Assembly (NCBI RefSeq): GCF_000732945.1
Contig: NZ_CP008944.1
Location: 1,906,767-1,970,766, forward strand
Origin: Corynebacterium atypicum
GTDB lineage: Bacteria; Actinomycetota; Actinomycetes; Mycobacteriales; Mycobacteriaceae
Direction of reading: 5' to 3'
DNA length: 64,000 nucleotides
The translations under genes and the position numbers were made by a program. The notes under the pieces are model-generated. The model did no database searches. It was given only the letters and a program-made list of their open reading frames with translations, and was not told the DNA's origin. Positions within the stretch are counted from its first letter, which is position 1. Every line of letters begins with the position of its first letter. This document shows, one piece after another, positions 1-9,623 of this stretch.

Positions 1-1208
<1,208 letters not shown>

Positions 1209-1512
1209 GAAAATTTAATCAGAAAAACCAAGCACAAAGCCTGACACCTGACACACAAAAAATACTGACAAAAATAAACTCAAAAGATGAACAAAAAAAT
1301 GCATCCAAAAGCAGTCAGCACCAGCCAACACCCAAAAACGGGCCAACCGGCACACACCCACCACACACCCCAAACAAACAAGAGCGCGCAGCAGACAACA
1401 ACCACCACAAGACACACAAAAAGTACATCAACACACTATCGAGTTCTCACACAACACAAACCACGCAGCGGCGGCCACCAGAATGCAGCCGAACCGCACG
1501 GTCGGAGTTCAA
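1209..1512 (-). other. rRNA operon leader with antitermination-like element
   Basis: About 300 nt of A/C-rich sequence (plus strand) lies between the 16S 5' end and the putative promoter and contains no credible gene. Read on the minus strand, 1431-1462 gives TGTTGTGTGAGAACTCGATA followed by GTGTG. This resembles the conserved actinobacterial rrn leader element with a boxA-like antiterminator. It is probably transcribed and removed during rRNA processing. Confidence 0.7.
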
Positions 1513-1541
1513 AGGTTAACACCCGCGGTCAACAACGTCAA
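1513..1541 (-). promoter_or_regulatory. Putative rrn promoter
   Basis: Minus strand: TTGACG (complement of 1536-1541), a 17-bp spacer, then TAACCT (complement of 1513-1518). The -35 is near consensus and the -10 fits TANNNT. The predicted transcription start is near 1506. The remaining 1542-1791 up to the murA stop holds no gene that I can support, but may carry further rrn promoters. Confidence 0.55.
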
Positions 1542-1791
1542 CTCCGGGTTAACCCGCCGCTCAAAGCAACCGCACCAGCAGCGCCCTGAGTGACGAGACA
1601 CAACACTAAACCCATTCAACATCAAACACCAAAACCCCAGTTCAAAGCACGCAAACGGGCGATCAAGGCCCTGCGGTGCGCGCCGGCGACCCCGGCGCCG
1701 TGATGCCAGACGGCCCGGGCGGATCATCGGTTTGCTTGACCTGGGCGCTGAGCCAGGAAACGCACCACCGCCCGGGCGGGGAGCCAACGGC

Positions 1792-3054
1792 CTAGTATCC
1801 TTCCGGCACCCGCTGCACCTGCGCGCCCAGACGCTGCAGGTTTTCCACAAAATTCGGGTAACCCCGGTCGATGTGGTGGACGTCGTGGACGGTCGTCGTG
1901 CCGTCGGCAACCAAGGCGGCGAGCACCAATCCTGCCCCGGCACGAATGTCAGACGACCACACATCCGTCGAGGACAGCTTGTCGATGCCGCGCATCACCA
2001 CATGGTGACCATCAACTGAGGCGTCGGCTCCCAGCCGCATCATCTCGTCAACGAAGCGGAACCGCGCCTCAAAGACGTTCTCAGTAATCACCGAGGTTCC
2101 CCGAGCGATGGCGGAAAGCCCAATGGCCATCGGCTGCAAGTCCGTCGGAAATCCCGGGTACGGCAACGTCTGGTAGTCGGTCGCCTGCGGCCTGCCCTGC
2201 ATTCGGATGCGGAAGCCATTGTTGTACGTCTCTAGCTCAGCCCCGGCCACCTTGAGCTTTTCCAGCGGCAAGTGAAGGTGCGCCGGGGAAATCCCACCGA
2301 CGGTTATGTCCCCGCCAGTCATCGCGGCGGCATAGGCCCAGGTTCCGGCGACGATGCGATCGCCCACCACGTGGTGCTCCGTGGGGTAGAGCCGAGGCAC
2401 GCCGTCGATAGTAATTGTCGATGTCCCGGCGCCCGCGATGCGCGCTCCCATGGAGCTCAGCATGTCACAGAGATCAGTGATCTCCGGTTCCCGTGCCGCG
2501 TTGTCCAGCACGGTCCGTCCCCGGGCTAATACGGCTGCGGTCAGGATGTTTTCCGTAGCGCCCACCGAGGGGAAGTCAAGATGGATCTCGGCGCCGTGGA
2601 GGTCGCGGGCTTCCGCTACTACCGCACCGTGCTCAATGTGGGTGCGCGCGCCGAGGCGTTCTAGCCCGGACTGGTGCATATCGAGCGGCCGAGACCCGAT
2701 GGCGTCCCCGCCGGGCAGTGCGACCACGGCGTAGCCACAGCGCGCGGTCAGCGGCCCGAGAACGCACACACTGGCCCGGAACTGACGCACGGCTTCGAAG
2801 CTTGCGTCCCAGGAAAGCCGGGCTGGCGTGGTAATCCGCACGGTGTCGCCTTGGACGTCCACCGCGCAACCAAGGCCTTCCAGAACCTTCTGCATTAACG
2901 GGACGTCAAGAATCTGAGGGCAGTTTTTCAGCGTCGTCGTGCCTTCGGCCAGCAACGCGGCCGCCATGAGCTTAAGCACGCTGTTCTTCGCGCCGTCGAC
3001 GCGCACCTGGCCGAAGAGGCGGGCCCCACCTGTTACGAGAAACTGGTCTTTCAC
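1792..3054 (-). CDS. murA: UDP-N-acetylglucosamine 1-carboxyvinyltransferase
   Basis: MurA transfers enolpyruvate from PEP to UDP-GlcNAc, the first committed step of peptidoglycan synthesis in the cytoplasm. At 420 aa it is full length and shows the EPSP-synthase-like repeat fold signatures. Lys22 (GAKN, residues 21-24) corresponds to the substrate-binding lysine. The active-site loop reads [10 protein letters not shown], so residue 117 is Asp where E. coli has the fosfomycin-reactive Cys115; this is the actinobacterial form, as in M. tuberculosis. Translation starts at GTG 3054, seven bases after a TAGTCT -10 hexamer, which suggests a leaderless mRNA. It lies just upstream of the rRNA operon on the same strand, as in other corynebacteria. 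Confidence 0.97.
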   Translation of the reverse strand: MKDQFLVTGGARLFGQVRVDGAKNSVLKLMAAALLAEGTTTLKNCPQILDVPLMQKVLEGLGCAVDVQGDTVRITTPARLSWDASFEAVRQFRASVCVLGPLTARCGYAVVALPGGDAIGSRPLDMHQSGLERLGARTHIEHGAVVAEARDLHGAEIHLDFPSVGATENILTAAVLARGRTVLDNAAREPEITDLCDMLSSMGARIAGAGTSTITIDGVPRLYPTEHHVVGDRIVAGTWAYAAAMTGGDITVGGISPAHLHLPLEKLKVAGAELETYNNGFRIRMQGRPQATDYQTLPYPGFPTDLQPMAIGLSAIARGTSVITENVFEARFRFVDEMMRLGADASVDGHHVVMRGIDKLSSTDVWSSDIRAGAGLVLAALVADGTTTVHDVHHIDRGYPNFVENLQRLGAQVQRVPEGY

Positions 3055-3061
3055 ACGGCCT

Positions 3062-3067
3062 AGACTA
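3062..3067 (-). promoter_or_regulatory. -10 hexamer of murA (leaderless)
   Basis: TAGTCT on the minus strand, 7 nt before the murA GTG, so transcription should begin at or next to the start codon. Confidence 0.5.
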
Positions 3068-3133
3068 GCCGGCTTAGCCTGGGCGCGTGCGCCGCGAGCT
3101 CACCCGGCACGCGCGGCCATGAACGCTTGGGTT

Positions 3134-3973
3134 TTAGGGCAGGGCGCCGATGCGGCGGGCTGCGTTGACGGCCTCGTAACGGGTATGCGCGCCCAGTTTA
3201 CGCATCACGGACCTCAGGTAGCTCTTGACCGTTTCGGCGCCGATGCCCATCTCCTCGGCGGCCTCAACGTTGGTGTGGCCAAGCGCCACGCACGAGAGCA
3301 CGTCGAGCTCGCGAGCGGAGAGTTTGGTGGTCTGCTTGACGTGCACGGGGCTGACCATCTGATCGCACAGAGCTTCGAGCTCGCGGCGCAAGCTCTCGTC
3401 TTCCACCCGGTTGGTCAGCATGCGTAGTTTCGAGTGCGTGGAGCGAATCTGCTCCCACTCGGCGCCATTCATTACGCGCCCAGATTTTCCGCCCGCCTTG
3501 CCGGCGGCCGCGGTGCGCATGGCGGTGTTGATCGCCAGGTCTTGCTCCAGCGTGCGGGCTGTCATGGTCACTTCTTCGATGACTTTATCGCCAAGCCGCA
3601 CCGGCGAATGCACGCCCACGTAGAGGCACCCGCGGATTTCCCGGTGCACGATCACGGGGACCGCGACGATGGAGTATAGGCCTTCGTCTCGGATGATCTT
3701 GTCGTTTTCGTGCGAGATGATCGCTGCCCGCGGATAGTCGCTCACCCCAACGGGTCGACGGCTGGCCACGACGCGGCCTCCCACGCCAACTCCCGGGGGG
3801 ATCACCAGGTTGTGCAGTGCCGGAGTGCGCAATCCGATCCACTGTGTGATCTGCAGGCGATTATCGGAAAGGAGCGTGGCATACATCGCAACCGGGATGC
3901 CGGTCGAGTTGCGCAGGGATGTCAGGGCGCCGCGGATGGCTTCGTCGTCGTCTTTGATCCTCTGGGCTTCCAT
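3134..3973 (-). CDS. ramA: LuxR-type regulator of acetate metabolism RamA
   Basis: This is a 279-aa cytoplasmic DNA-binding protein. Residues about 20-150 form a GAF-like sensor domain, and residues about 215-279 form a LuxR/NarL helix-turn-helix (LSARELDVLSCVALGHTNVE, then the recognition helix ETVKSYLRSVMRKL). Length, domain order and position next to cysK-cysE match RamA of C. glutamicum, a global regulator of acetate, sugar and cell-wall genes that also regulates itself. The ATG at 3973 has AGGAGGT-like sequence close upstream (complement of about 3979-3985). The long intergenic region in front of it contains several RamA-like G/C-run motifs, in keeping with autoregulation. Confidence 0.9.
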   Translation of the reverse strand: MEAQRIKDDDEAIRGALTSLRNSTGIPVAMYATLLSDNRLQITQWIGLRTPALHNLVIPPGVGVGGRVVASRRPVGVSDYPRAAIISHENDKIIRDEGLYSIVAVPVIVHREIRGCLYVGVHSPVRLGDKVIEEVTMTARTLEQDLAINTAMRTAAAGKAGGKSGRVMNGAEWEQIRSTHSKLRMLTNRVEDESLRRELEALCDQMVSPVHVKQTTKLSARELDVLSCVALGHTNVEAAEEMGIGAETVKSYLRSVMRKLGAHTRYEAVNAARRIGALP

Positions 3974-4426
3974 TACCTACCTCCTGCGGGGGCACCCCTA
4001 AAGAGTGCACCCAAAAAGTCGCACCCGAGCTAGTTCCAGGGAATTTCTTCCCGATCTGAGTATAACGATCCTCGGGGGTGGAAAGAAAACCGGTCTGACC
4101 TACTCAGTCCCAGGTCATCCGGCAGATCTCGACCCCCGGCGCGAAGCTGACACCACCCCCGAAAAGGTAGTATCACTTTTATTTATGTCCGATTTCCCAG
4201 GTAGTTGGCATAACCGGGGTATATAAGGCCCCGCGAAGGGTCACCTGCAATGCGCCAGATCGCACCCGACACCCAGCTCCATCACGCGCTATCCATCCCG
4301 CCAAAGTGTGTTTTACGACATACGTCACCCCCCTGCGTTTCGCCGAAAGAGACTAGAGCAGCGGCAACCCATCTCGCCATACCGTCCTGTCTATCCGGTA
4401 TATACAACTAGGTCTACAGCGCGTGT
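3974..4426. other. ramA-cysK divergent intergenic region with RamA-like motifs
   Basis: This stretch of about 450 bp has no credible gene. It holds several runs fitting the published loose RamA motifs (A/C/T-G4-6-T/C or A-C4-5-A/G/T): ACCCCT at 3995-4000, CGGGGGT at 4073-4079, ACCCCCG at 4132-4138 and 4155-4161, and CGGGGT at 4215-4220. A near fit (six C) lies at 4327-4334. Clustering of these in front of ramA supports autoregulation, but such runs are common in GC-rich DNA. Confidence 0.4.
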
Positions 4427-4432
4427 TATAGT
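4424..4432 (+). promoter_or_regulatory. Putative extended -10 promoter of cysK
   Basis: TGT followed by TATAGT (4427-4432) forms an extended -10. No good -35 is visible. The expected start near 4439 leaves a leader of about 37 nt containing the AAAGGAG ribosome site at 4464-4470. Confidence 0.5.
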
Positions 4433-4475
4433 CGGCAGCGAACCAAAAACCGAAAGGCTAAGCAAAGGAGACCTC

Positions 4476-5408
4476 GTGACCATCTACAAGGACATCACCG
4501 AAACCATCGGCGGCACCCCGCTCGTGCGCCTTAACCGCCTGACCGAGGGCCTCGAGGCCGAAGTCCTGGTCAAGCTCGAGTCCTTCAACCCCGCCAACAG
4601 CGTCAAGGACCGCATCGGGCGCGCGATTATCGACGCCGCGGAGGCCTCCGGCGAGCTCAAGCCCGGCGGCACCATCGTCGAAGCCACCTCGGGCAACACT
4701 GGCATCGCCCTGGCCATGGTCGGCGCCGCCCGCGGTTACAACGTGGTCCTCACGATGCCAGAGACGATGTCCACCGAGCGCCGCGTGATGCTGCGCGCCT
4801 ACGGCGCCGAGATCGTGCTGACCCCGGGAGCAGCCGGCATGCAGGGCGCGGTAGACAAGGCCGAGGAAATCCTCAACGAACGCGAGGGCGCCGTCCATGC
4901 CCGGCAGTTTGCTAACCCGGCTAACCCGGCAATCCACCGCAAGACCACCGCCGAGGAGATCTGGAAAGACACCGAGGGCAAGGTCGACATCTTCGTCGCC
5001 GGCTTCGGCACCGGCGGCACCGTCTCCGGCGTCGGCGAGGTGCTCAAGGAGCGCAAGCCGGAGGTCCAGATCTACGCCATCGAGCCGGCGACCTCCCCGC
5101 TGCTCTCCAAGGGCGAGGCCGGCCCGCACAAGATTCAGGGCATCGGCGCGAACTTCATCCCCGAGGTCCTGGACCGTAAGGTCATCGATGACGTCTTTAC
5201 CGTGAGCAACGAGGACGCCGTCAAGTGGGCCCGCAAGCTCGGCGAAGAGGAAGGCATCCTGGGCGGCATCTCCTCTGGCGGCAACGTCAAGATCGCTCTC
5301 GACCTGGCCGCCAAGCCGGAGAACAAGGGCAAGACCATCGTGACCACGATCAATGACTTCGGCGAGCGGTACGTCTCCACCATCCTCTACGAAGACATCC
5401 GCAACTAG
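4476..5408 (+). CDS. cysK: Cysteine synthase A (O-acetylserine sulfhydrylase)
   Basis: CysK is a PLP enzyme that converts O-acetylserine and sulfide to cysteine. The frame stays open upstream to 4308, but GTG 4476 is chosen because AAAGGAG ends 5 nt before it and the protein then begins at the usual family start (310 aa). The PLP-binding Lys is K44 in NSVKDR, and the phosphate/substrate loop TSGNTG is at residues 71-76. The conserved GTGGT glycine loop is also present. cysE follows 114 bp downstream on the same strand, giving the complete two-step route from serine to cysteine. Confidence 0.96.
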   Translation: MTIYKDITETIGGTPLVRLNRLTEGLEAEVLVKLESFNPANSVKDRIGRAIIDAAEASGELKPGGTIVEATSGNTGIALAMVGAARGYNVVLTMPETMSTERRVMLRAYGAEIVLTPGAAGMQGAVDKAEEILNEREGAVHARQFANPANPAIHRKTTAEEIWKDTEGKVDIFVAGFGTGGTVSGVGEVLKERKPEVQIYAIEPATSPLLSKGEAGPHKIQGIGANFIPEVLDRKVIDDVFTVSNEDAVKWARKLGEEEGILGGISSGGNVKIALDLAAKPENKGKTIVTTINDFGERYVSTILYEDIRN

Positions 5409-5509
5409 CCCCACCCCGCCCTTCGCTGCGCTACCGCCTGCCACCCGACACGGGTGTGCGGTGCGGGCCAGGCGCGGCGTCGGCAAGCACAAGCGTGAAG
5501 CCCTGCCAT

Positions 5510-5515
5510 TAAGAT
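5510..5515 (+). promoter_or_regulatory. -10 hexamer of cysE (leaderless)
   Basis: TAAGAT lies 7 nt before the cysE ATG. It indicates that cysE may have its own leaderless transcript besides read-through from cysK. Confidence 0.4.
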
Positions 5516-5522
5516 AAAAACT

Positions 5523-6095
5523 ATGAACATTGCCGCGATGATCATCGAGGATCTGAAGAACGCCAAACAACACGACCCCGCGGCTCGCAGCGACGTAGAA
5601 AACGCCGTTGTGTATTCGGGGCTGCACGCCATTTGGTGCCATCGGTTCTGCCACTTCCTGTGGACTCGTGGCGCAAAGGGGCCGGCACGCATCTTAGCGC
5701 AGCTCAACCGGTTTTTCACCGGCATCGAGATTCATCCCGGCGCCCAAATTGGCCGCAGGTTCTTCATCGACCACGGCATGGGCATCGTCATCGGTGAGAC
5801 GACCGAGATTGGCGACGACGTGATGCTCTATCACGGCGTCACGCTCGGCGGGCAGGTGCTCACCCAAACCAAGCGGCACCCCACCATCGGCAACAACGTC
5901 ACCATCGGCGCCGGCGCTAAGGTGCTCGGCCCCATCACCATCGGCTCCGGCTCTGCGGTGGGAGCCAACGCGGTGGTGACGAAGGATGTCCCGGACAACT
6001 GCATCGCCGTGGGCATCCCGGCCAGCTACAGGCCCCGCGGCAAAGATGAGCGCAAGCACCTCGTCGACCCGGATTACTACTACTACGAAATCTAG
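5523..6095 (+). CDS. cysE: Serine O-acetyltransferase
   Basis: CysE makes O-acetylserine from serine and acetyl-CoA, the substrate for CysK. The 190-aa protein is the short form. A helical N-terminal domain is followed by left-handed beta-helix hexapeptide repeats from about residue 65 ([36 protein letters not shown]) and the catalytic region [19 protein letters not shown]. The last residue is Ile (YYYYEI), the residue that in known cysteine synthase complexes inserts into the CysK active site. The only candidate upstream signal is a -10 hexamer 7 nt before ATG; no Shine-Dalgarno is seen. Confidence 0.95.
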   Translation: MNIAAMIIEDLKNAKQHDPAARSDVENAVVYSGLHAIWCHRFCHFLWTRGAKGPARILAQLNRFFTGIEIHPGAQIGRRFFIDHGMGIVIGETTEIGDDVMLYHGVTLGGQVLTQTKRHPTIGNNVTIGAGAKVLGPITIGSGSAVGANAVVTKDVPDNCIAVGIPASYRPRGKDERKHLVDPDYYYYEI

Positions 6096-6105
6096 ACTCG
6101 CCCGG

Positions 6106-7182
6106 CTACAAAAAGAGCGCGACGCCGGCCAGACCGACCGCGGCGACGACCACGGTCGCCGCCGCCGCGAGCGCCACCGGGCGCACCCCGATCTGGCGCA
6201 GCCCCTTGACCGAGATTCCGCAGCCGAGAGCAAACATCGCGATGCCCAGAAGCCAAGTCTGGGCCACCTTCAACACCCCGAGCACCTCAGCCGGAATGAA
6301 CCCGTAGGAAAAGTTCAGCGAGGCGACGCCCACCAGCGCGAGGAATCCCCAGACGAAGCCGGGGACCGGGGCCGCAGGCCGGGTGCGTTCCTCGCCGTCC
6401 TCCGGCTGGAGCGCCATCCTTCGCACACACAACGCCAGCGCCGGCACCACCGCAGCTAGCAAGATGACGCGGGCGAGCTTGACCACCACGGCGATCTTCA
6501 TCGCCTCCGAATCCGGCCCAGCGATAATGCCGGCCGCGGCCACTACCTAGGCTACCTCGTGGATACTCGCCCCCGCCCATGCGCCCGCGCGCCGCTCATC
6601 AAAGCCGATCAGGCCCGCTAGTCCCGGCACAACCACCATCGCAGCGCTGCCGAAGACGACGACCAAGGCTAGGGCCGCGGCGTCCTTTTCCCGCGCGGCT
6701 CGCACCACAGGCTGCACCCCACCTACCGCGGCTGCGCCGCAGACCGAGAAACCGGCGGCGATCAACAACGTGAGGTGCTGATCGATCCGGAGCAGCCAGC
6801 CCATCACGATCGTGCCCCCGACACCACAGAAAATGACCGCAACCACCGTGACGATGGCGCCGTACCCCAGGCCCAGGATCTCCGGGACGGCGATCTGGAT
6901 GCCTAGTAGCACCACCCCTAAGCGCAGGAAGTGTTTGGCGGCCACGGCCACCCCGTCGGCGTATTGCGCAGGAAGGGTCACCGTGTTGGTCAGCACCGCT
7001 CCCAGCACGATGGCTACCAGCATGGTGGGGGCCAACGGCCAGAGGCGATTGAGCCCCATCGCTACCGCGGTGCCTGCCGTGCATAGCAGGACGCCTGGCG
7101 CGGCGTCGGCAATGCAGCGCCACACGCGCCCGCAGTCCTTCTCTAGCGTGCCCTGATGGGCCTTAGCTGTCTTGTCAGTCAC
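6106..7182 (-). pseudogene. YeiH/UPF0324 family membrane protein interrupted by in-frame amber codon
   Basis: Two minus-strand frames form one gene: 6547-7182 (211 aa) ends in GASIHEVA and then TAG (6547-6549), and translation in the same frame continues VVAAAGIIAGPDS to 6106. In family members the Glu-Val-Ala is followed by Gln, so a single CAG-to-TAG change explains the break. The intact protein would be about 358 aa with about 10 membrane segments. YeiH/TauZ-type proteins (PF03601, Cons_hypoth698) are proposed sulfite/sulfate-related exporters, which fits the neighbouring cysteine genes. The truncated first part lacks the last third of the membrane domain and is probably non-functional, unless the codon is read through or is a sequencing error. 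Confidence 0.85.
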
Positions 7183-7240
7183 GATCTTAAGGGTTCCAGC
7201 TGGAGAAGGAGCCCGGTAGACTCAATAAACCATAACGATA

Positions 7241-7246
7241 TATCAT
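7241..7246 (+). promoter_or_regulatory. -10 hexamer of the LysR-type gene
   Basis: TATCAT lies 6 nt before ATG 7253 in an AT-rich stretch (7223-7252), the probable divergent promoter region of the yeiH/regulator pair. Confidence 0.4.
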
Positions 7247-7252
7247 TTCTGC

Positions 7253-8177
7253 ATGACCTCCGACGACGACGTGACCGCCATGCGGCTGATCACCCTCGTC
7301 GAACGCCTGGGATCCATCTCCAAAGCGGCGGCAGCCCTAGGCATGGCGCAATCGAACGCCTCGCGCACCCTCGCGCGCTACGAGCGGATCACCGGGCTGC
7401 GACTGATCAACCGCAGCAGCAGCGGATCCGCGCTCACTACCAGCGGAGTAACCGCGGCCTCGTGGGCGCGCAAGGCGCTCCACGAGCTCGACAACTACCG
7501 TGCCGCACTCGACGCCCTGGCGCGCTCGACGCGCGCGACCCTGGCCGTCGGAGCCAGCCAGACTATCGCGGAGTATCTCGCACCGCAGGCATCCGGAGGT
7601 AGAGGTCAGCCTCGTGGTAGGAAACTCGCGGACGATCCTCGAGAAGGCGGAAAGCGGTGAATGCGGCATCGGCTTCGTCGAGCACCCAGGCTCACTCGGC
7701 GCACTGTCGCACGCCACTGTCCGCCACGACCAGCTGCGCGTCATCGCGCCGCTGAACCACCGCTGGACGCGCCGCACTCGTCCGGTCACGCCTACCAAGT
7801 TGGCCACCACCCCGCTCGTCATCCGCGAGGAGGGCTCAGGAACCCGGGCAACCTTGGCCGCCGGCCTAGCGGAGGCCCTAGGGGCACAGGCCCCCGCCAC
7901 GCCAAACCCGGTACTCGAGGCGGGCACCAACGCCGCCGTGCTTGCCTCAGTGATCGCCGGAGCCGGGCCTGGCGTTCTGTCCGAATTGGTCGTCGCAGAC
8001 CCCATCGCCAAACAACAGGTCGTGCCCATAGAGATCGATGGGCTGCAGCTGAAACGGCCGCTGCGGGCGGTCTGGATCCCGGGTTTTCTTGGCCCGGCGG
8101 CCAGCGGCTTCCTCGACTCAGTTCGCGCTGAACAGCGGTGTGAGGCCGGAGGCTCGGTCAACGGCGTGAGGGCCTAG
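7253..8177 (+). pseudogene. LysR-family regulator (YeiE-like), frameshifted by internal deletion
   Basis: The first frame (from ATG 7253) encodes the winged helix-turn-helix (GSISKAAAALGMAQSNASRT) up to AVGASQTIAEYLAP near 7585. The homologous reading then continues in another frame as RRHPEVEVSLVVGNS from 7584 to the TAG at 8175-8177. Family members have about seven more residues between the two blocks. The two frames differ by a phase that requires loss of 3n+2 nt, for example 20 or 23. The C-terminal effector domain (LVIREEGSGTRATL) is otherwise intact. It is divergent to yeiH, like YeiE/YeiH of enterobacteria. The native product would stop at 7660 after 135 aa with no effector domain. Confidence 0.85.
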
Positions 8178-8203
8178 AGGCTAGGGGACTTAACGAAGAA
8201 AAA

Positions 8204-8230
8204 GACTCCCCGAGGGATCCTCGGGGAGTC
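8204..8230 (-). terminator. Rho-independent terminator after tRNA-Phe
   Basis: Perfect 12-bp stem (GACTCCCCGAGG / CCTCGGGGAGTC) with a 3-nt loop. On the minus strand it is followed by TTTTTCTTC, so it ends the tRNA-Asp/tRNA-Phe transcript. It lies 27 bp past the LysR remnant stop and could serve that gene too. Confidence 0.8.
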
Positions 8231-8240
8231 TGTAATGCAG

Positions 8241-8313
8241 TGGCCAGAGACAGGATCGAACTGTCGACCTTCCACTTTTCAGGCGGACGCTCTACCGACT
8301 GAGCTATCTGGCC
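8241..8313 (-). tRNA. tRNA-Phe (GAA)
   Basis: 73-nt cloverleaf on the minus strand: acceptor GGCCAGA/TCTGGCC, D-arm GCTCAGTCGGTAGAGC, anticodon loop CTGAAAA giving GAA, and T-loop TTCGATC. The 3' CCA is not encoded. It is 20 nt downstream of tRNA-Asp. Confidence 0.96.
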
Positions 8314-8333
8314 AGAAACCTTGACGGTTTCTG

Positions 8334-8407
8334 CGACCCTGACGGGACTTGAACCCGCGACCTCCGCCGTGACAGGGCGGCGCGCTAACCAACTGCGCCA
8401 CAGGGCC
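8334..8407 (-). tRNA. tRNA-Asp (GTC), copy 1
   Basis: 74-nt cloverleaf: acceptor GGCCCTG/CAGGGTC, anticodon stem CCGCC/GGCGG with loop CTGTCAC giving GTC, and T-arm GCGGG TTCAAGT CCCGT. It is identical in sequence to the copy at 8697-8770. Confidence 0.96.
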
Positions 8408-8642
8408 ATCTGCAATTATTGCGCCTCAATGGGTGCGGGTTGTTACTCTACAGAAGATCTCTGAGTCTGGACAAATCGCCACGTCACTACGCATATTCTC
8501 GCCACCGCGAACGTCGGAAGCAGTACCCAGAGAGGACGCGCTCATGGTCGAAAGGAACCGCCCTATCGAGGTAGAGATCTCGACCAACTCAGCGAGAGGA
8601 TGCGCAGAGCGGTCCAGCACGGCCGGCACCCCTAGCAAAACG

Positions 8643-8676
8643 AATCGGCCGGCGCCCCGAAGAGCACCGGCCGATT
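8643..8676 (-). terminator. Hairpin downstream of tRNA-Glu/tRNA-Asp pair
   Basis: 10-bp stem AATCGGCCGG / CCGGCCGATT with a 14-nt loop. On the minus strand it is followed by CGTTTTGC, a short T run. It would separate the upstream tRNA pair from the downstream Asp/Phe pair. The rest of 8408-8642 shows no supported gene. Confidence 0.55.
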
Positions 8677-8696
8677 CACACGATTATTCGCTATTG

Positions 8697-8770
8697 CGAC
8701 CCTGACGGGACTTGAACCCGCGACCTCCGCCGTGACAGGGCGGCGCGCTAACCAACTGCGCCACAGGGCC
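8697..8770 (-). tRNA. tRNA-Asp (GTC), copy 2
   Basis: Identical to the tRNA-Asp gene at 8334-8407, with the same cloverleaf and GTC anticodon. It lies 40 nt downstream of tRNA-Glu and is probably cotranscribed with it. Confidence 0.96.
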
Positions 8771-8810
8771 AGATATTAGTTATCTTTCCGCTTCAGACAC
8801 ACTGTCTGAG

Positions 8811-8883
<73 letters not shown>

Positions 8884-8988
8884 ATCCGGCACGCGTACGC
8901 GCCAGCGCTATGAAATATACTTGATGCCCGGTTTCAAACCAAAATCGCTCCGTCCGGCCGTTTGGGCCGGCCCATTAGGATGGAGATC

Positions 8989-9378
8989 ATGACAGAGCCC
9001 GCACCCTCTTGCTGCACGCCACCTGCCCACCGCCCGCCCGGCGCGCACGAGAGCCAAGAGAGCACGGGGCGCCCGCGCGGGCCCGAGCCGACATCGGGCC
9101 ACGGCTACACCCCGCGAAAGGACGCCTACCAGCGCAGGCTCAAAAGGATCGAAGGTCAGGTCCGGGGGATCCAGCGCATGATCGACGAAGACGTCTACTG
9201 CATCGACGTAGTAACCCAGATCAGCGCGGCCACCTCAGCGCTTGAAAACGTCGCGGTTGCGCTGATGGAAGACCACCTGCACCACTGCGTCAAAAACGCC
9301 ATCGACCGGTCGGACGGGTCCGGCGACGAGAAGATTAACGAGGCCATGCGCGCAATCAAGAGAATGATCAAGTCCTAA
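8989..9378 (+). CDS. CsoR-family copper-sensing transcriptional repressor
   Basis: Members of this all-helical DUF156 family bind operators as tetramers and release them on metal or thiol binding. The core from about residue 46 (AYQRRLKRIEGQVRGIQRM) carries C71, H96 and C100 with the same 25- and 4-residue spacing as the Cu(I) ligands C36-H61-C65 of M. tuberculosis CsoR, so copper sensing is likely. ATG 8989 is preferred because AGGA at 8977-8980 is 8 nt upstream, giving 129 aa. Unusually it has about 45 extra N-terminal residues, rich in Pro/Gly/Ser, with adjacent cysteines C8-C9. No copper ATPase or chaperone lies nearby, so its targets are elsewhere. Confidence 0.9.
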   Translation: MTEPAPSCCTPPAHRPPGAHESQESTGRPRGPEPTSGHGYTPRKDAYQRRLKRIEGQVRGIQRMIDEDVYCIDVVTQISAATSALENVAVALMEDHLHHCVKNAIDRSDGSGDEKINEAMRAIKRMIKS

Positions 9379-9426
9379 TCACACCGGCGGGTTCGCGGCA
9401 CCATCGCCACCAAGCACCCCCAACAA

Positions 9427-9463
9427 GTAAATCCCCGGGCCGATCTGTGGCCCGGGGATTTAC
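9427..9463. terminator. Bidirectional terminator between csoR-like gene and tRNA-Lys
   Basis: A 15-bp perfect stem, GTAAATCCCCGGGCC (9427-9441) pairing with 9449-9463, with a 7-nt loop. It is placed to stop csoR transcription on the plus strand (TTTCTCG follows) and tRNA-Lys transcription on the minus strand. Confidence 0.8.
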
Positions 9464-9470
9464 TTTCTCG

Positions 9471-9543
9471 TGAGCCCCGTGGGGATCGAACCCACGACCC
9501 GCGGATTAAAAGTCCGCTGCTCTACCAACTGAGCTAGAGGCCC
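9471..9543 (-). tRNA. tRNA-Lys (TTT)
   Basis: 73-nt cloverleaf: acceptor GGGCCTC/GGGGCTC (with a G-T pair), anticodon stem GCGGA/TCCGC with loop CTTTTAA giving TTT, and T-arm GTGGG TTCGATC CCCAC. It stands alone and is followed by the strong hairpin at 9427-9463. Confidence 0.96.
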
Positions 9544-9623
9544 AAGCGCGGGCACAATCCAAAAACCTCGGATGCGCGCCCGCGGCGCAGGTTAACAGTT
9601 TAACGCCAACCCCGCCCAGAATG

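Noticed and set aside
4390..4416. Possible McbR site (TAGAC-N6-GTCTA) before cysK
   Set aside because: Two GTCTA half sites occur, but in the same orientation rather than inverted.
4458..5654. 398-codon minus-strand frame opposite cysK
   Set aside because: High-GC shadow frame, with cysK clearly coding on the other strand.
8433..8705. 90-codon plus-strand frame between the two tRNA-Asp genes
   Set aside because: It runs into the antisense of a tRNA gene, lacks a ribosome site and matches nothing I recognise.
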